Notes: a model not told the origin generated them from the sequence alone. Counted from the first letter of the stretch, positions 24,223-33,473 are shown. The stretch is 64,000 bases of DNA from DASRIA01 sp963724065 (GCA_963724065.1 CAVRTB010000004.1:124001-188000), one strand, 5' to 3'. Numbers and translations are program-made.

Positions 24223-25996
24223 GGGCGGCCTCCGTGGTCGGGGGCGACGGTTCCTCGCTCCCCATCAGCCTGGCAAGCTCTTCTGTGACCCGGCTGCGTT
24301 CCACGGACAGCTCGCGCTGGCGCTCGTACTGCTCGCCCTGCGCCGCAATCGTCCTGATCTCACGCTCGAGCCTGCGTCGCTCGAGCCCGAGAAACCCGAC
24401 CTCGAGCGCATGCTCGCTTGCCGGCTCGCTCGACGCTCTCACGACGATCTCGCTCACGGTGTGCATGAGCTCGGGGTCGTGGGGGCCGAGGCCGGAGGTC
24501 GGTGAGTCGAAGTGCTCCAAGATCCAGGTGCGGGCCTTGCGCAGCAGGTCCGACGAGAGGTGCTCGTCCTCGAGCCGCGTCAGGTATTCCTTGCCCCGCC
24601 CCCCGCTCGTCACGCACATCGCGAGAAACACCCGCTCGGAGCGTTCCACGCGAGAAGCCGCACCGCGCTCGCCGAGGCGAGTCGTGCGGACGGGGGCGCC
24701 GTCGCGCGGACGCGCGAGCAGCGGTACGAGCAGGTGCTCCGACAGGTCGAGCCGGTCCGCCACGTGGCGAATCTGCTCGTCCCGCTCGGCCGAGGGCTGC
24801 ACGGCGGAGAAAACCGGCACGAGATCCGCCACGGCCTTGTCCTTGCCCGCCGCGGAACCTACGTCGGCTGCCTCGAGCGCACTCGTCACTTGGAACTCCA
24901 GGATTGGAATAGCGTCCCCTGCTCTGGTCTTGAAGCTGTCCGGGCCTGCCTCCATGAGGAGGTCACAGGGGTCCTTATCGTCCGGCAGCCGCACCACCTT
25001 GAGAACCACTCCTCGGCCTGCGGCCGCCCGCTGCGCCCGGAGCATCGCCTCCTGGCCCGACCGATCGGCGTCGAAAGCGAGCACGACCTCCCTGGCAAGC
25101 CGCGCGAGCTCCCCGAGCTGGTCCTCCGTGAGCGCGGTCCCCATCGCCGCGACCGAGTTCCGGAAGCCCGCCTGATGCAGGGCGAGAACGTCGGTGTAGC
25201 CCTCGACGACCAGCACGCTGCCCGCCTTGGCGATGTGGGTACGGGCCATGTCGAGGCCGAACAGCTGGCGGCCCTTGCGGTAGACCGGGCCCTCGGCGGA
25301 GTTGATGTACTTGGGCTGCTGGTTCTCGCGCGTCGCGCGCGCCCCGAAGCCCAGCACCCGCCCTCTCCCGTCGCGCAGCGGGAACATGATGCGCGCCCGG
25401 AAGCGGTCGTACACGCCCCCCTGGCGGCCCTTCTGGCCGAGGCCCGCGGCCTGCAATTCGTCCTCGCTGAAGCCGGCCTGGCGAGCGCTCATCAGCACGC
25501 GGTCCCACGCGCTCGGCGCGTAGCCGACGCCGAACTCCTCGAGCACCTCGCGGCCGAGGCCGCGCTGCTCGAGGTAGGCGCGCGCACCGGCCGCCTCGCC
25601 CGAGTCCCAGAGGTACCGCCCATAGAAGGTGGCCGTCTTGGCGAGCAGCTCGAGCAGGCGCTCGCGCGTGCGGCGGCGCTCGTCATCGCGCCCGCCGGCA
25701 TCGAACTCGAGCTCGACCCCGTACCGGTCGGCGAGTTGCTCGACGGCATCGCGGAAGTCGAGTCCCTCCTTCTCCTCGAGGAATCGGAAGATGTTGCCGC
25801 CCTCCTGGCAGCCGAAGCAGTAGTAGAGCTTCTCGGCGGGGTCCACGGAGAACGACGGCGTGCGCTCGTCGTGGAACGGACACAGCCCGAGCCAGCGCGT
25901 CCCCCGCCTGCGCAGCTCGGTGTGTCCCGACACCACCTCGACCATGTCCGCCGCGAGCCGGACCCGCTCGATGGACTCTGCGGTGAGCCGGCTCAT
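24209..25996 (-). CDS. dnaG: DNA primase
   Basis: 595 aa, normal length. The zinc-binding domain has CPFHDERTPSF and YYCFGCQEGG (C39, H42, C60, C63). The catalytic core follows (YINSAEGPVYRKGRQLFGLD, then the TOPRIM segment SVLVVEGYTDVLALHQAGF with Glu, and VVLAFDADRSGQEA with the DxD pair). The C-terminal region after ~residue 430 is the helicase-binding domain and is divergent, as usual. The enzyme makes RNA primers at replication forks with DnaB. It overlaps dgt by 4 bp (ATGA) and rpoD by 14 bp, so the three are translationally coupled. Confidence 0.95.
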   Translation of the reverse strand: MSRLTAESIERVRLAADMVEVVSGHTELRRRGTRWLGLCPFHDERTPSFSVDPAEKLYYCFGCQEGGNIFRFLEEKEGLDFRDAVEQLADRYGVELEFDAGGRDDERRRTRERLLELLAKTATFYGRYLWDSGEAAGARAYLEQRGLGREVLEEFGVGYAPSAWDRVLMSARQAGFSEDELQAAGLGQKGRQGGVYDRFRARIMFPLRDGRGRVLGFGARATRENQQPKYINSAEGPVYRKGRQLFGLDMARTHIAKAGSVLVVEGYTDVLALHQAGFRNSVAAMGTALTEDQLGELARLAREVVLAFDADRSGQEAMLRAQRAAAGRGVVLKVVRLPDDKDPCDLLMEAGPDSFKTRAGDAIPILEFQVTSALEAADVGSAAGKDKAVADLVPVFSAVQPSAERDEQIRHVADRLDLSEHLLVPLLARPRDGAPVRTTRLGERGAASRVERSERVFLAMCVTSGGRGKEYLTRLEDEHLSSDLLRKARTWILEHFDSPTSGLGPHDPELMHTVSEIVVRASSEPASEHALEVGFLGLERRRLEREIRTIAAQGEQYERQRELSVERSRVTEELARLMGSEEPSPPTTEAAREHG

Positions 25997-27039
25997 GCCG
26001 AGAAGGCGCGCGGGACCGCGAGGCGCTCGAACTCGCGGATGCAGAAGCGATCGGTCATCCCGGCGATGTAGTCGGTCACGCGGGTGGCGACGTCGCCCTC
26101 ACCTTCCGGCAGCAGCTCGGGCGCGGCGACGTAGTGGTCGAAGAGGGCCGACACGACCCGGATCACGCGCTCCTGCTCGCGGCGTGCGGCGTCGCCGAAG
26201 TAGACGTTGTCGAACATGAACTTGCGCAGGCGCGCCATCGCGCCTCCCACCTCCTCGCCCTGCGCGATGTCCCCGGCGCGCTCGGACGTCTCGACGAGGT
26301 CGTGGACGAGCAGGTCGATGCGCTCCGAGCCGCTGCCGCCGAGGATCGCCAGCTCATCCCGCGGCAGGTCCGCCTCCGACAGGACGCCGGCCCGCACGGC
26401 GTCATCGATGTCGTGGTTGATGTAGGCGACCCGATCGACGAGCCGCACGATGCGGCCCTCGAGCGTCGCCGGAAGGCCCGGCCCCGTGTGATTCAGGATG
26501 CCGTCGCGCACCGAGTCGGACAGGTTCAGGCCCTGCCCGTCGCGCTCGAGCACGTCAACAACCCTCAGCGAATGCTCGTTGTGGCGAAACCGCCGCCCGA
26601 AGCGCTCGCCCAGCGCGCGGTCGAGCGCCTCTTCGCCGGCGTGGCCGAAGGCGGGATGGCCGAGGTCGTGGCCGAGCCCGATCGTCTCCGTGAGGTCCTC
26701 GTTGAGGCGCAGCGCGCGCGCCACCGTGCGCGATATCCCGCAGGCCTCGAGTGTGTGGGTCAGGCGCGTGCGGTAGTGGTCGCCCTCGGGCGCCACGAAG
26801 ACCTGGGTCTTGTGCTTCAGGCGCCGGAAGCTCTTGGAGTGCACGATCCGGTCGCGGTCGCGCTGGAAGGGCGTCCGCAGGCGGCACGGCGGCTCCTCGC
26901 GCCGGCGGCGGGCCGGGTACGAGCGGGTCGCCATGGGAGCGAGCCCGGCGTCCTCGAGATCGCGCACGCGCGCCTCGAACGAGGCCGCGACGGCGTCCTC
27001 GGGCAGGGCCTCCTCGGTGTCGGCGGCATGGGCCTCCAT
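25993..27039 (-). CDS. dgt: dGTPase-like HD-domain triphosphohydrolase
   Basis: 348 aa from the ATG at 27039. RTPFQRDRDRIVHSKSFRRL begins the core, then RTRLTHTLEAC (His of the HD motif), GLGHDLGHPAFGHAGE (HD), FRHNEHSLRV, VDRVAYINHDIDDA, all hallmarks of deoxyguanosinetriphosphate triphosphohydrolases that cleave dNTP to nucleoside and triphosphate. The frame is open to 27561, but that part overlaps the SnoaL and glycosyltransferase genes in another frame and is not coding. Position directly before dnaG-rpoD is conserved in actinobacteria and fits a role in dNTP balance during replication. Confidence 0.9.
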   Translation of the reverse strand: MEAHAADTEEALPEDAVAASFEARVRDLEDAGLAPMATRSYPARRRREEPPCRLRTPFQRDRDRIVHSKSFRRLKHKTQVFVAPEGDHYRTRLTHTLEACGISRTVARALRLNEDLTETIGLGHDLGHPAFGHAGEEALDRALGERFGRRFRHNEHSLRVVDVLERDGQGLNLSDSVRDGILNHTGPGLPATLEGRIVRLVDRVAYINHDIDDAVRAGVLSEADLPRDELAILGGSGSERIDLLVHDLVETSERAGDIAQGEEVGGAMARLRKFMFDNVYFGDAARREQERVIRVVSALFDHYVAAPELLPEGEGDVATRVTDYIAGMTDRFCIREFERLAVPRAFSA

Positions 27040-27071
27040 GTCGACGATTGTCTCAGCCGGGCAGGCGCCGC

Positions 27072-27461
27072 TCAGCGCGCGGGCGCCACGCCGATCCGCT
27101 CGAGGCCCTTGCCGACGGCCTCGGCGAGGGCGATCGCGGCGGAAAGCGGGCGCACCATCACGGTGAAGTCCACGATCTGCCCCTCGGCGTCGAAGCGCAG
27201 CAGGTCGAGGCCCTGCACCTGGCGGTCGCCGACCCGTGCCTCGAAGACGAGCGCCTTCACGCCATCGGAGTCGAGCTCGTCGGTGTAGCGGAAATCCTCG
27301 AACGTTCCCATCACGATCCCGAGCAGCGCGCCCACCGCCTCCCGTCCCTCGAACGGCTTGAACGTGATCGGGCTGTGGAAGACGACGTCGTCGGCGAGCG
27401 CCGCGACCATCGCGTCGTGGTCGCGCGCCTCGACTCCGGCCCGGAATGCCTCGTGACTCAT
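27072..27461 (-). CDS. SnoaL/NTF2-like protein
   Basis: 129 aa from the ATG at 27461. EAFRAGVEARDHDAMVAALA, ADDVVFHSPITFKPFEG and DFRYTDELDSDG follow the NTF2-like pattern with a polar pocket; LLRFDAEGQIVDFTVMVRP forms the last strands. It may be a small isomerase or hydrolase, or a non-catalytic ligand-binding protein. AAAGGAG six bases upstream supports the start. Its ATG shares one base with the glycosyltransferase stop (TGATG), so it is coupled to that gene. It is inserted in an otherwise informational operon with no clear link to replication. Confidence 0.75.
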   Translation of the reverse strand: MSHEAFRAGVEARDHDAMVAALADDVVFHSPITFKPFEGREAVGALLGIVMGTFEDFRYTDELDSDGVKALVFEARVGDRQVQGLDLLRFDAEGQIVDFTVMVRPLSAAIALAEAVGKGLERIGVAPAR

Positions 27462-28657
27462 CAACGGCTCCTTTCGATGACCTCGCGGTAGAGGGCGGCA
27501 GTCCGCTCGCCGTTGCGCTCCCACGTGAAGTGGCCGGCGATGGTCTGTCGAGCGGCAACACCGAGCCTATCGCGCTCCGCCGGGTCGCTCACCAGCGCCT
27601 CGATCGCGCGGGCCAGGGCCGCATCGTCGCCGGACGCGACCAGCAGCATGCCTTCCCCGGCCGCGGCGATGTCCTGGGCTCCCGTGCCGGCGCCGCCGAT
27701 CGCGGGCACGCCCGCCGCCATCGCTTCCACGTGCGCGACGCCGAAGGCGTCGTGGATGCTCGGCATCACATGGGCCCAGGCGCGACCCATGCGCGCCAGC
27801 GCGGCGTCGTGGGCCATCGGTCCGAGGAAGGCGACGCGTCCGCCGACTCGCAGGCGGGCGGCGAGGTCCGCGAGCGCCTGGCGGTCGGGCCCCTCCCCGA
27901 TCAGCTCGTATCGCAGCGCCGGATGCCTGCTGCCGAGCGCGGCCAGCGCGCGGATCACCGCCGCCTGGTTCTTGTGCGACTCGAGATGCGCGACCGTGAC
28001 GATCGTGGGATCGGGCGTGCGCGCGGGCACCTGCGCCGGCACCTCCGCGCCGGGGTGGATCACCTCGAGGAAGGGCAGCGGGCCGGTCAGCTCCTCGATC
28101 CCGCGCCGGGTGATCTCGCTGTTCGCGATCACGGCGGCGGCTGCACGCAGCACCTCGGACACGACCGCGCGGCCGCGCTCGCTGCGGTGGGCCGTGTACG
28201 AGAGGTCACCGCCGTGCACGGAGACGACGAGCGGAACGTCGTTGCCGCGGCGGATCCAGCGCAGCGCGGCATCGCCCGCGGGCACGGCGTAATGGGCGTG
28301 GACGAGGTCAGGCCGTGGCCCCGCGTCGAGGGCCCGCCGGGCGGGTCGCGCGGCCCAGCGGCCCCACCGCGCGTAGCTCAGCGGCCGCGGCGGCGAGACG
28401 AAGCGCACGTAACGGACCGGGACGCCGTCGAGCTGCGTCTGGCCCTGCCGGTCGATGAGCCTGCGTGCCCATTTCGCGAGGGGTCCGAAGTTCGGCAGGG
28501 CGCGCACGTCGTCGCGTGAGGGAAGCGGCCGGTCGAGGACGACGACGCGCGCCTCCACACCGTGATCGCGCACGGCGAGCGCCTGCTTGTGCGCCCAGAT
28601 GCCCCACGCCGGCGCGGCGGGCCGCGGGTAGTACTCCGCGACGACGGCCGCGCGCAT
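27461..28657 (-). CDS. GT4-family glycosyltransferase
   Basis: 398 aa. GT-B fold: N-terminal AVVAEYYPRPAAPAWGIWAH, PDLVHAHYAVPAGDAAL, VVSVHGGDLSYTA, and in the C-terminal half IVTVAHLESHKNQ, LIGEGPDRQALADLA, VAFLGPMAHDAAL and the nucleotide-sugar motif VMPSIHDAFGVAHVEAMAAG with the E-x7-E glutamates. It should transfer a hexose or similar sugar from a nucleotide donor, probably in cell-surface glycan assembly. The stop and start codons of flanking genes overlap on both sides (TAATG with ppdK, TGATG with SnoaL), showing tight coupling. Confidence 0.85.
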   Translation of the reverse strand: MRAAVVAEYYPRPAAPAWGIWAHKQALAVRDHGVEARVVVLDRPLPSRDDVRALPNFGPLAKWARRLIDRQGQTQLDGVPVRYVRFVSPPRPLSYARWGRWAARPARRALDAGPRPDLVHAHYAVPAGDAALRWIRRGNDVPLVVSVHGGDLSYTAHRSERGRAVVSEVLRAAAAVIANSEITRRGIEELTGPLPFLEVIHPGAEVPAQVPARTPDPTIVTVAHLESHKNQAAVIRALAALGSRHPALRYELIGEGPDRQALADLAARLRVGGRVAFLGPMAHDAALARMGRAWAHVMPSIHDAFGVAHVEAMAAGVPAIGGAGTGAQDIAAAGEGMLLVASGDDAALARAIEALVSDPAERDRLGVAARQTIAGHFTWERNGERTAALYREVIERSR

Positions 28658-31320
28658 TAGCCGGTGTCGCGGTCCCGGTGCCGGATCGCTGCCTGGGCAG
28701 CCGCCACCCGCGCGATCGGCACACGAAACGGTGAGCAGCTGACGTAGTCGAGGCCGACCTCGTCGAAGAACTCGATGCTCTCAGGGTCGCCGCCGTGCTC
28801 GCCGCAGATCCCGAGCGTCAGGTCGGGGCGCACCGATCGCCCGCGCTCGGCCGCCTGCCGGACGAGCGCGCCCACGCCGAGCACGTCGAGCGTCTCGAAG
28901 GGGCTGCGCTCGAGGATCTTCTGCTCGAGGTACTCCCCGAGGAACCCACCCTCCGCGTCGTCACGCGAGAAGCCCAGGACCGTCTGCGTGAGGTCGTTGG
29001 TGCCGAAGCTGAAGAAATCGGCGTGGCCCGCGATGAGATCCGCGATCATGCACGCGCGCGGCAGCTCGATCATCGTCCCGACCATCACGGTCAGTGGCTG
29101 CGCTCCGGCCTCCTGCACAGCCCGGCCGGCCGCGCGCTCGACGAGGTCGCGCATCATCTCGAGCTCCTGCTCGTAGTCCACGAGCGGGATCATGATCTCG
29201 ACGACGGGCTCGGCGCCGCTTCGCTCACGCACCGCAAGCGCCGCGCCCACGATCGCCCGCACCTGCATCTCGTAGACCTCGGGGTACAGGACCGCGAGCC
29301 GGCACCCGCGGGTGCCGAGCATCGGGTTCACCTCCTCGAGCTCGCGCACACGGGAGAGCAGATGCTCGACCTGCTCGATCCGCTCGGCGTCGTCCGACCT
29401 GCGCAGCCGTTCGCGCTCGACCAGCAGGTCCGGCTTACTGGGGAGAAACTCGTGCAGTGGCGGGTCGAGCAGGCGGATCGTCACGGGGCGGCCCTCCATT
29501 TCCTCGAAGAGCCCCTCGAAGTCGCCGCGCTGGAACGGGAGCAGCTCCTCGAGCGCCGCCCGCCGATCCTCCTCGGTGTCAGCCATGATCATCGCCCGCA
29601 CCTTGGGCAGGCGCTCCGCCTCCATGAACATGTGCTCCGTCCGGCAGAGGCCGATGCCCTCCGCGCCGAACCCGCGCGCGCGGCGCGCATCGGCGGGCGT
29701 GTCGGCGTTCGCCTGCACGCCCAGGCGGCGTGCCTCGTCCGACCAGTCGAGCACGGTGTGGAAGTGGGCGCTGATCTCGGGCATCACGAGCGGCACGTCC
29801 TCGGTCGTGACGAAGCCCTTCGTGCCGTCGATCGCGATCAGGTCGCCGGCTTCGAGGCGCGTGCCGTCGACGCGGACCGTGCGCGACTCCAGGTCGATCT
29901 TCAGCCGTGAGGCCCCCGCCACGCATGGCCTGCCCATGCCGCGTGCCACGAGCGCCGCGTGCGAGGCCTTGCCGCCCTCCGAGGTGAGGATCCCCTTTGC
30001 GGCGTGGAAACCGGCGACGTCCTCCGCTTCCGTGAAAGGCCGCACGAGGATCACGTCCTTGCCGTCCTCGGCCTGCTCGACCGCCTCGCTCGCCGTGAAC
30101 ACGATGCTCCCTTTCGCCGCTCCGGGCGAGGCCGGCACGCCGCGCGCCAGCGGCGCGTAGGAATAGCTCGGATCGAACGTGGCGTGCATCAGCTCCTCGA
30201 GCTTGTGGGCGTCGATGCGCATCAGGGCCTCCTCGCGCGACAGCAGGCCCTCCTCGACCATGTCGACCGCGACCCGCACAGCCGCCTGCGCGGGGCGCTT
30301 GGCGTCGCGGGTCTGGAGCATGTAGAGCGTGCCTTCCTCGATCGTGAACTCGACGTCCTGCATGTCGCGGTAGTGGCGCTCGAGCGTGCGCAGGTTCTCG
30401 AGGAGCTGAGCGTGCACCTCGGGCATGAGGCCCGCGAGGTCCGCGAGCTCGCACGTGTTGCGCACCCCGGCGACGACGTCTTCCCCCTGGGCGTTCAGGA
30501 GGAAGTCGCCCGAGGGCTCGGGCGCGCCGGTCGAGTCGTCGCGGCTGAAGGCGACTCCCGATGCTGACCCCTCGCCCCTGTTGCCGAAGACCATCTGCTG
30601 GACGTTGACGGCTGTGCCCGAGTCGTCGCTGATGTGGTTGAGGCGGCGGTAGTGGACCGCGCGCTCACCGTTCCACGAGTCGAAGACCGCGCGAATCGCC
30701 TGGATGAGCTGCGTGCGAGGCTCCTGCGGGAACGCGGTACCGACCGCCGCGGCGAAGATGCGCTTGAACTCGACCGTCAGCTCCTCGAGCGCGCCCGCAT
30801 CGAGGTCGGTGTCGAGTGCGGCGCCGCGGCGCTCCTTCAGCCCCGTGATCGCTGCCTCGAACAACTTGCCCTCGACGTGGTGCGCGACGGTGCCGAACAT
30901 CTGCACGAAACGCCGGTAGGAGTCCCATCCGAAGCGCTCGCTCGACGTTCGGGCGATCAACCCTCGCAGCGAGTCGTCGTTGAGGCCGAGATTGAGCACG
31001 GTGTCCAGCATCCCCGGCATCGAGTCGCGTGCGCCCGAGCGGACCGACACGAGCAACGGGTCGTCGGGGTCACCGAGCCGCTTGCCGGCCTCCTCCTCGA
31101 GGCGCGCGAGCGCTTCGGCCAGCTGATCCTCGAGCCCGTCGGGAAGGTGCCCGCCGCCGTGCATGTAGGCGATGCACGCCTCGGTCGTGATCGTGAAGCC
31201 GTCGGGTACGCGGACCGGCCCGCCGATGCGCTTCATCTCGGCGATGTTCGCTCCCTTGCCTCCCAGCAGGTCCCGCATCTCGCGCGAGCCCTCGGAGAAG
31301 TCGTACACCCATTTCGTCAT
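28657..31320 (-). CDS. ppdK: Pyruvate, phosphate dikinase
   Basis: 887 aa, full length for the family. The ATP-grasp N-terminus begins WVYDFSEGSREMRDLLGGKG, the phosphohistidine swivel domain has GGKASHAALVARGMGRPCV with the catalytic His, and the C-terminal TIM barrel ends with LGICGEHGGDPESI and VSCSPFRVPIARV carrying the catalytic Cys. It interconverts pyruvate, ATP and phosphate with phosphoenolpyruvate, AMP and diphosphate, for gluconeogenesis or glycolysis with diphosphate. The recO stop lies 15 nt upstream and the glycosyltransferase overlaps at the 3' end. No regulatory PDRP gene is seen nearby. Confidence 0.95.
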   Translation of the reverse strand: MTKWVYDFSEGSREMRDLLGGKGANIAEMKRIGGPVRVPDGFTITTEACIAYMHGGGHLPDGLEDQLAEALARLEEEAGKRLGDPDDPLLVSVRSGARDSMPGMLDTVLNLGLNDDSLRGLIARTSSERFGWDSYRRFVQMFGTVAHHVEGKLFEAAITGLKERRGAALDTDLDAGALEELTVEFKRIFAAAVGTAFPQEPRTQLIQAIRAVFDSWNGERAVHYRRLNHISDDSGTAVNVQQMVFGNRGEGSASGVAFSRDDSTGAPEPSGDFLLNAQGEDVVAGVRNTCELADLAGLMPEVHAQLLENLRTLERHYRDMQDVEFTIEEGTLYMLQTRDAKRPAQAAVRVAVDMVEEGLLSREEALMRIDAHKLEELMHATFDPSYSYAPLARGVPASPGAAKGSIVFTASEAVEQAEDGKDVILVRPFTEAEDVAGFHAAKGILTSEGGKASHAALVARGMGRPCVAGASRLKIDLESRTVRVDGTRLEAGDLIAIDGTKGFVTTEDVPLVMPEISAHFHTVLDWSDEARRLGVQANADTPADARRARGFGAEGIGLCRTEHMFMEAERLPKVRAMIMADTEEDRRAALEELLPFQRGDFEGLFEEMEGRPVTIRLLDPPLHEFLPSKPDLLVERERLRRSDDAERIEQVEHLLSRVRELEEVNPMLGTRGCRLAVLYPEVYEMQVRAIVGAALAVRERSGAEPVVEIMIPLVDYEQELEMMRDLVERAAGRAVQEAGAQPLTVMVGTMIELPRACMIADLIAGHADFFSFGTNDLTQTVLGFSRDDAEGGFLGEYLEQKILERSPFETLDVLGVGALVRQAAERGRSVRPDLTLGICGEHGGDPESIEFFDEVGLDYVSCSPFRVPIARVAAAQAAIRHRDRDTG

Positions 31321-31335
31321 GCGTGCGGGGCGATA

Positions 31336-32061
31336 CTACGCGACGCTGCGAAGCCGCACGTTCGCGTGGTACTCGGCCGTCCCCGAGACGGCCCGCTCGA
31401 CCTGCGTGAGCGCCGGGCCCGCCGCCTCCGGCGCTTCCCGCAGCGGCGCGGCGAGCGCGCCGATCATGAACGAGCGCGCGGGCGCGTCGAGGGTGAACCC
31501 GTCACCGGCCCCGCAGTCGTGGCAGATCACGCCGCCGGCGGCGGCCGAGAAGCGCAGCGATCCCGCCCCGGCCGGGCCCCCGCACCGCGCGCAGTCGGCC
31601 AGCTCGGGCACGAAGCCGGCGGCGAGCAGCAGCTTCATCCGGAAGGCCAGCAGGTTCGCGCCTCCCGCAGCCTCGGGGCGGCTGTCAAGCAGCCGCAGCT
31701 CGTGGCAGAGCAGGTTGTAGGCCGGCTCGTTGCCCTCCCCCTCGCCGAACAGGCGCAGCACCGACTCGCATGCCGCGCCGGCCCAGTAGATCGCGCCGCC
31801 GTGCTCGCGCAGCCGCGGGTACCACTCGATGCATTCGGCCTGCGTGACGGTGTGCAGGTCGCCGCGCCCCTCGTACATGACCAGCTGCACACGCGAGAAG
31901 GGCTCGAGCCGAGCGCCGAAGCGGGACTTGGTGCGGCGCACACCTTTTACGACTGCCCCGACCCGTCCCCGGGTACCCGTGTACATGTGCACGATCCGGT
32001 CGGCCTCGCGCAGGCGCATCGAGCGAAGCACGATCGCCTCGGTCTTGTAGTAGCGGGGCAC
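31336..32061 (-). CDS. recO: DNA repair protein RecO
   Basis: 241 aa from a GTG at 32061, with AGGGG four bases upstream. The N-terminal OB fold starts PRYYKTEAIVLRSMRLREADRI, which I see as YYKTEAIVLRSMRLREADR, followed by GRVGAVVKGVRRTKSRFGA and the helical part FRMKLLLAAGFVPELADC. The zinc site CARCGG ... CHDCG is complete. RecO loads RecA on SSB-coated single strands with RecR in the RecFOR pathway. It is the first gene of the seven-gene minus-strand array that ends with rpoD. The 195 bp upstream are shared with the glutaredoxin leader. Confidence 0.92.
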   Translation of the reverse strand: MPRYYKTEAIVLRSMRLREADRIVHMYTGTRGRVGAVVKGVRRTKSRFGARLEPFSRVQLVMYEGRGDLHTVTQAECIEWYPRLREHGGAIYWAGAACESVLRLFGEGEGNEPAYNLLCHELRLLDSRPEAAGGANLLAFRMKLLLAAGFVPELADCARCGGPAGAGSLRFSAAAGGVICHDCGAGDGFTLDAPARSFMIGALAAPLREAPEAAGPALTQVERAVSGTAEYHANVRLRSVA

Positions 32062-32121
32062 CGGACCCCTAGATGGCTGATTCCGCGGCGACGTGCGCGC
32101 GGGGGCGCGTCAGGCCGAGGT

Positions 32122-32205
32122 GGGCAAGGACGCAGGGCGAAGCCCATGCTGGTTGCATGGGCAAACCGGAGGACGCAGATCCACCGAAGGGATGACGTGT
32201 CATCC
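32122..32205 (+). other. Structured leader candidate upstream of glutaredoxin
   Basis: Two hairpins stand out in the recO-glutaredoxin gap. One is GCCCATGC-TGGTT-GCATGGGC (32142-32162, perfect 8-bp stem). The other is GGATGA-CGTG-TCATCC (32190-32205, 6-bp stem, CGTG loop). The words GGGCAA and GGACGCAG occur twice, at 32122-32135 as GGGCAAGGACGCAG and at 32159-32178 as GGGCAAaccggaGGACGCAG. GGGCAAACC and GGACGCA are also conserved words of the c-di-GMP-I riboswitch, but their order around the stem does not fit that fold. TAGACT at 32235-32240, 16 bases before the ATG, would place a transcription start after this element, so it could equally act as an operator or as a leader of a longer transcript. 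Confidence 0.35.
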
Positions 32206-32256
32206 GTGCGTGCGTGGTCGTGGGATCAGACATCTAGACTTTGAAGCAGACACCGG

Positions 32257-32526
32257 ATGGAATCGACCAACGGCAAACCGCAGATCACCGTCTACACGAC
32301 GGATCCGTGCGCCCGCTGCATCCGGGCGAAGGAGCTGCTGGCTCGCCACGACCTCACGTTCGCGGAGGTCAACCTCGCGAAGGATCCGGTCGGGCGCCGC
32401 GAGCTCGCGGCGTTCACCGGCCACCTGACGTTCCCCCAGGTCGTGATCGACGGCGAGCCGCTGGGCGGCTTCCAGGAGCTGGTCGAGGCCGACGAGTCCG
32501 GCCGGCTCGAGCGCCTCGCCGCCTAG
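32257..32526 (+). CDS. Glutaredoxin family protein
   Basis: 89 aa. Thioredoxin-fold strand ITVYTTDPCARCIRAKELLA with the redox motif CARC (dithiol), then FAEVNLAKDPVGRREL, the cis-proline turn TFPQVVIDGEPLGG and FQELVEAD, all typical of the NrdH/mycoredoxin-like glutaredoxins of actinobacteria. Mycoredoxins reduce mixed disulfides with mycothiol; whether this one does is not visible. A possible -10 TAGACT lies 16 bases upstream, and no good ribosome binding site is seen. It is divergent from recO. Confidence 0.9.
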   Translation: MESTNGKPQITVYTTDPCARCIRAKELLARHDLTFAEVNLAKDPVGRRELAAFTGHLTFPQVVIDGEPLGGFQELVEADESGRLERLAA

Positions 32527-32540
32527 CAACCAACGCGACG

Positions 32541-33431
32541 TTGATCCGCCCGCGCGTGATCCGCGACCTCACGGTAGACGCGCCGCGCGGAGCGCACGGA
32601 GGCCGGTTCATATCGGCCGCCAGCGGCCTGGTGGTGACCGGAGACTTCCTCTACGTGATCGCCGACGACGAGCGTGAGCTCGGCGTGTTCGCTGTCGAGG
32701 GCGACGCGCCGGGGCGGCTCGAGCGCTTCCTCCCGGGTGAGCTACCGGCCGACCCGGCCGAGCGCAAGCGCCACAAACCCGACCTGGAGGCGCTCGCGTT
32801 GCTGCCCGGAATGCTCCTCGCGCTCGAGTCCGGATCGAAGCCCCAGCGACGCGGTGGCGTGCTGTGGAAGCTCGACCGGCGCGGCGAGCTCTGCGGTGAC
32901 CCCAGGCGGCTGGACCTGAGACCGCTCTACGACTCCCTCGACGGCGAGATACCCGATCTGAACATCGAGGGCGCGACGGTGGCCGGGGAGCGCCTGCTGC
33001 TCTTCCAGCGCGGCAACGGCCGCGGCGCGGTGAACGCGGTGATCGAGTTGGCCCTTCCGGACGTCCTCCGAGCGTGGGACGACGGGCGCATCGGCGCGCA
33101 GTCCGTGAACGGCATCCGCCGCTACGAGATCGGCGAGGTGGACGGCGTGCGCTTGTGCTTCTCGGATGCAACTGCCCTGCGCGACGGCCGCGTGCTCTTC
33201 ACCGCCGTCGCTGAGGGCGGCGAGGACACGTACCACGACGGTGAGTGCGCCGGCTCCGGCATCGGCGTGCTCGATCCGGATGGAGATATCGCGCGCTGGG
33301 AGCCGCTCGACCCCCCGGTGAAGGTCGAGGGGATCGAGGCGCACATCGACGGCGACGAGATGCGCATCCTGCTCGTCGGCGACCCGGACGACTCGACGAA
33401 GCCCTCGCCTCTCTTGACAGCGCGCCTCTAG
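32541..33431 (+). CDS. Hypothetical protein with beta-propeller-like pattern
   Basis: 296 aa from the TTG at 32541; a GTG at 32557 is out of frame, so the TTG is the best visible start, 14 nt after the glutaredoxin stop. Repeated strand-turn units such as VVTGDFLYVIADDERELGVF, ALLPGMLLALESGSKP, VAGERLLLFQRGNGRG, DATALRDGRVLFTAVAEGG and KVEGIEAHIDGDEMRILLVG give a six-bladed propeller-like look, with conserved DLEALA/NIEGATV patches as in esterase-like phytase-fold proteins. No signal peptide, so probably cytosolic. I cannot name the family with confidence. It may be in an operon with the glutaredoxin. Confidence 0.6.
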   Translation: MIRPRVIRDLTVDAPRGAHGGRFISAASGLVVTGDFLYVIADDERELGVFAVEGDAPGRLERFLPGELPADPAERKRHKPDLEALALLPGMLLALESGSKPQRRGGVLWKLDRRGELCGDPRRLDLRPLYDSLDGEIPDLNIEGATVAGERLLLFQRGNGRGAVNAVIELALPDVLRAWDDGRIGAQSVNGIRRYEIGEVDGVRLCFSDATALRDGRVLFTAVAEGGEDTYHDGECAGSGIGVLDPDGDIARWEPLDPPVKVEGIEAHIDGDEMRILLVGDPDDSTKPSPLLTARL

Positions 33432-33473
33432 ACCCGCCGCAACCCCGCGCCGGCCCGGAGCTTCTGTCGATCT

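Noticed and set aside
27040..27561. N-terminal extension of the dgt frame
   Set aside because: It overlaps the SnoaL gene and the start of the glycosyltransferase in another frame, and the translation is low-complexity.
32122..32205. Call as a c-di-GMP-I riboswitch
   Set aside because: Shared words occur, but the second helix, the tetraloop receptor and the order of elements are not those of the family.
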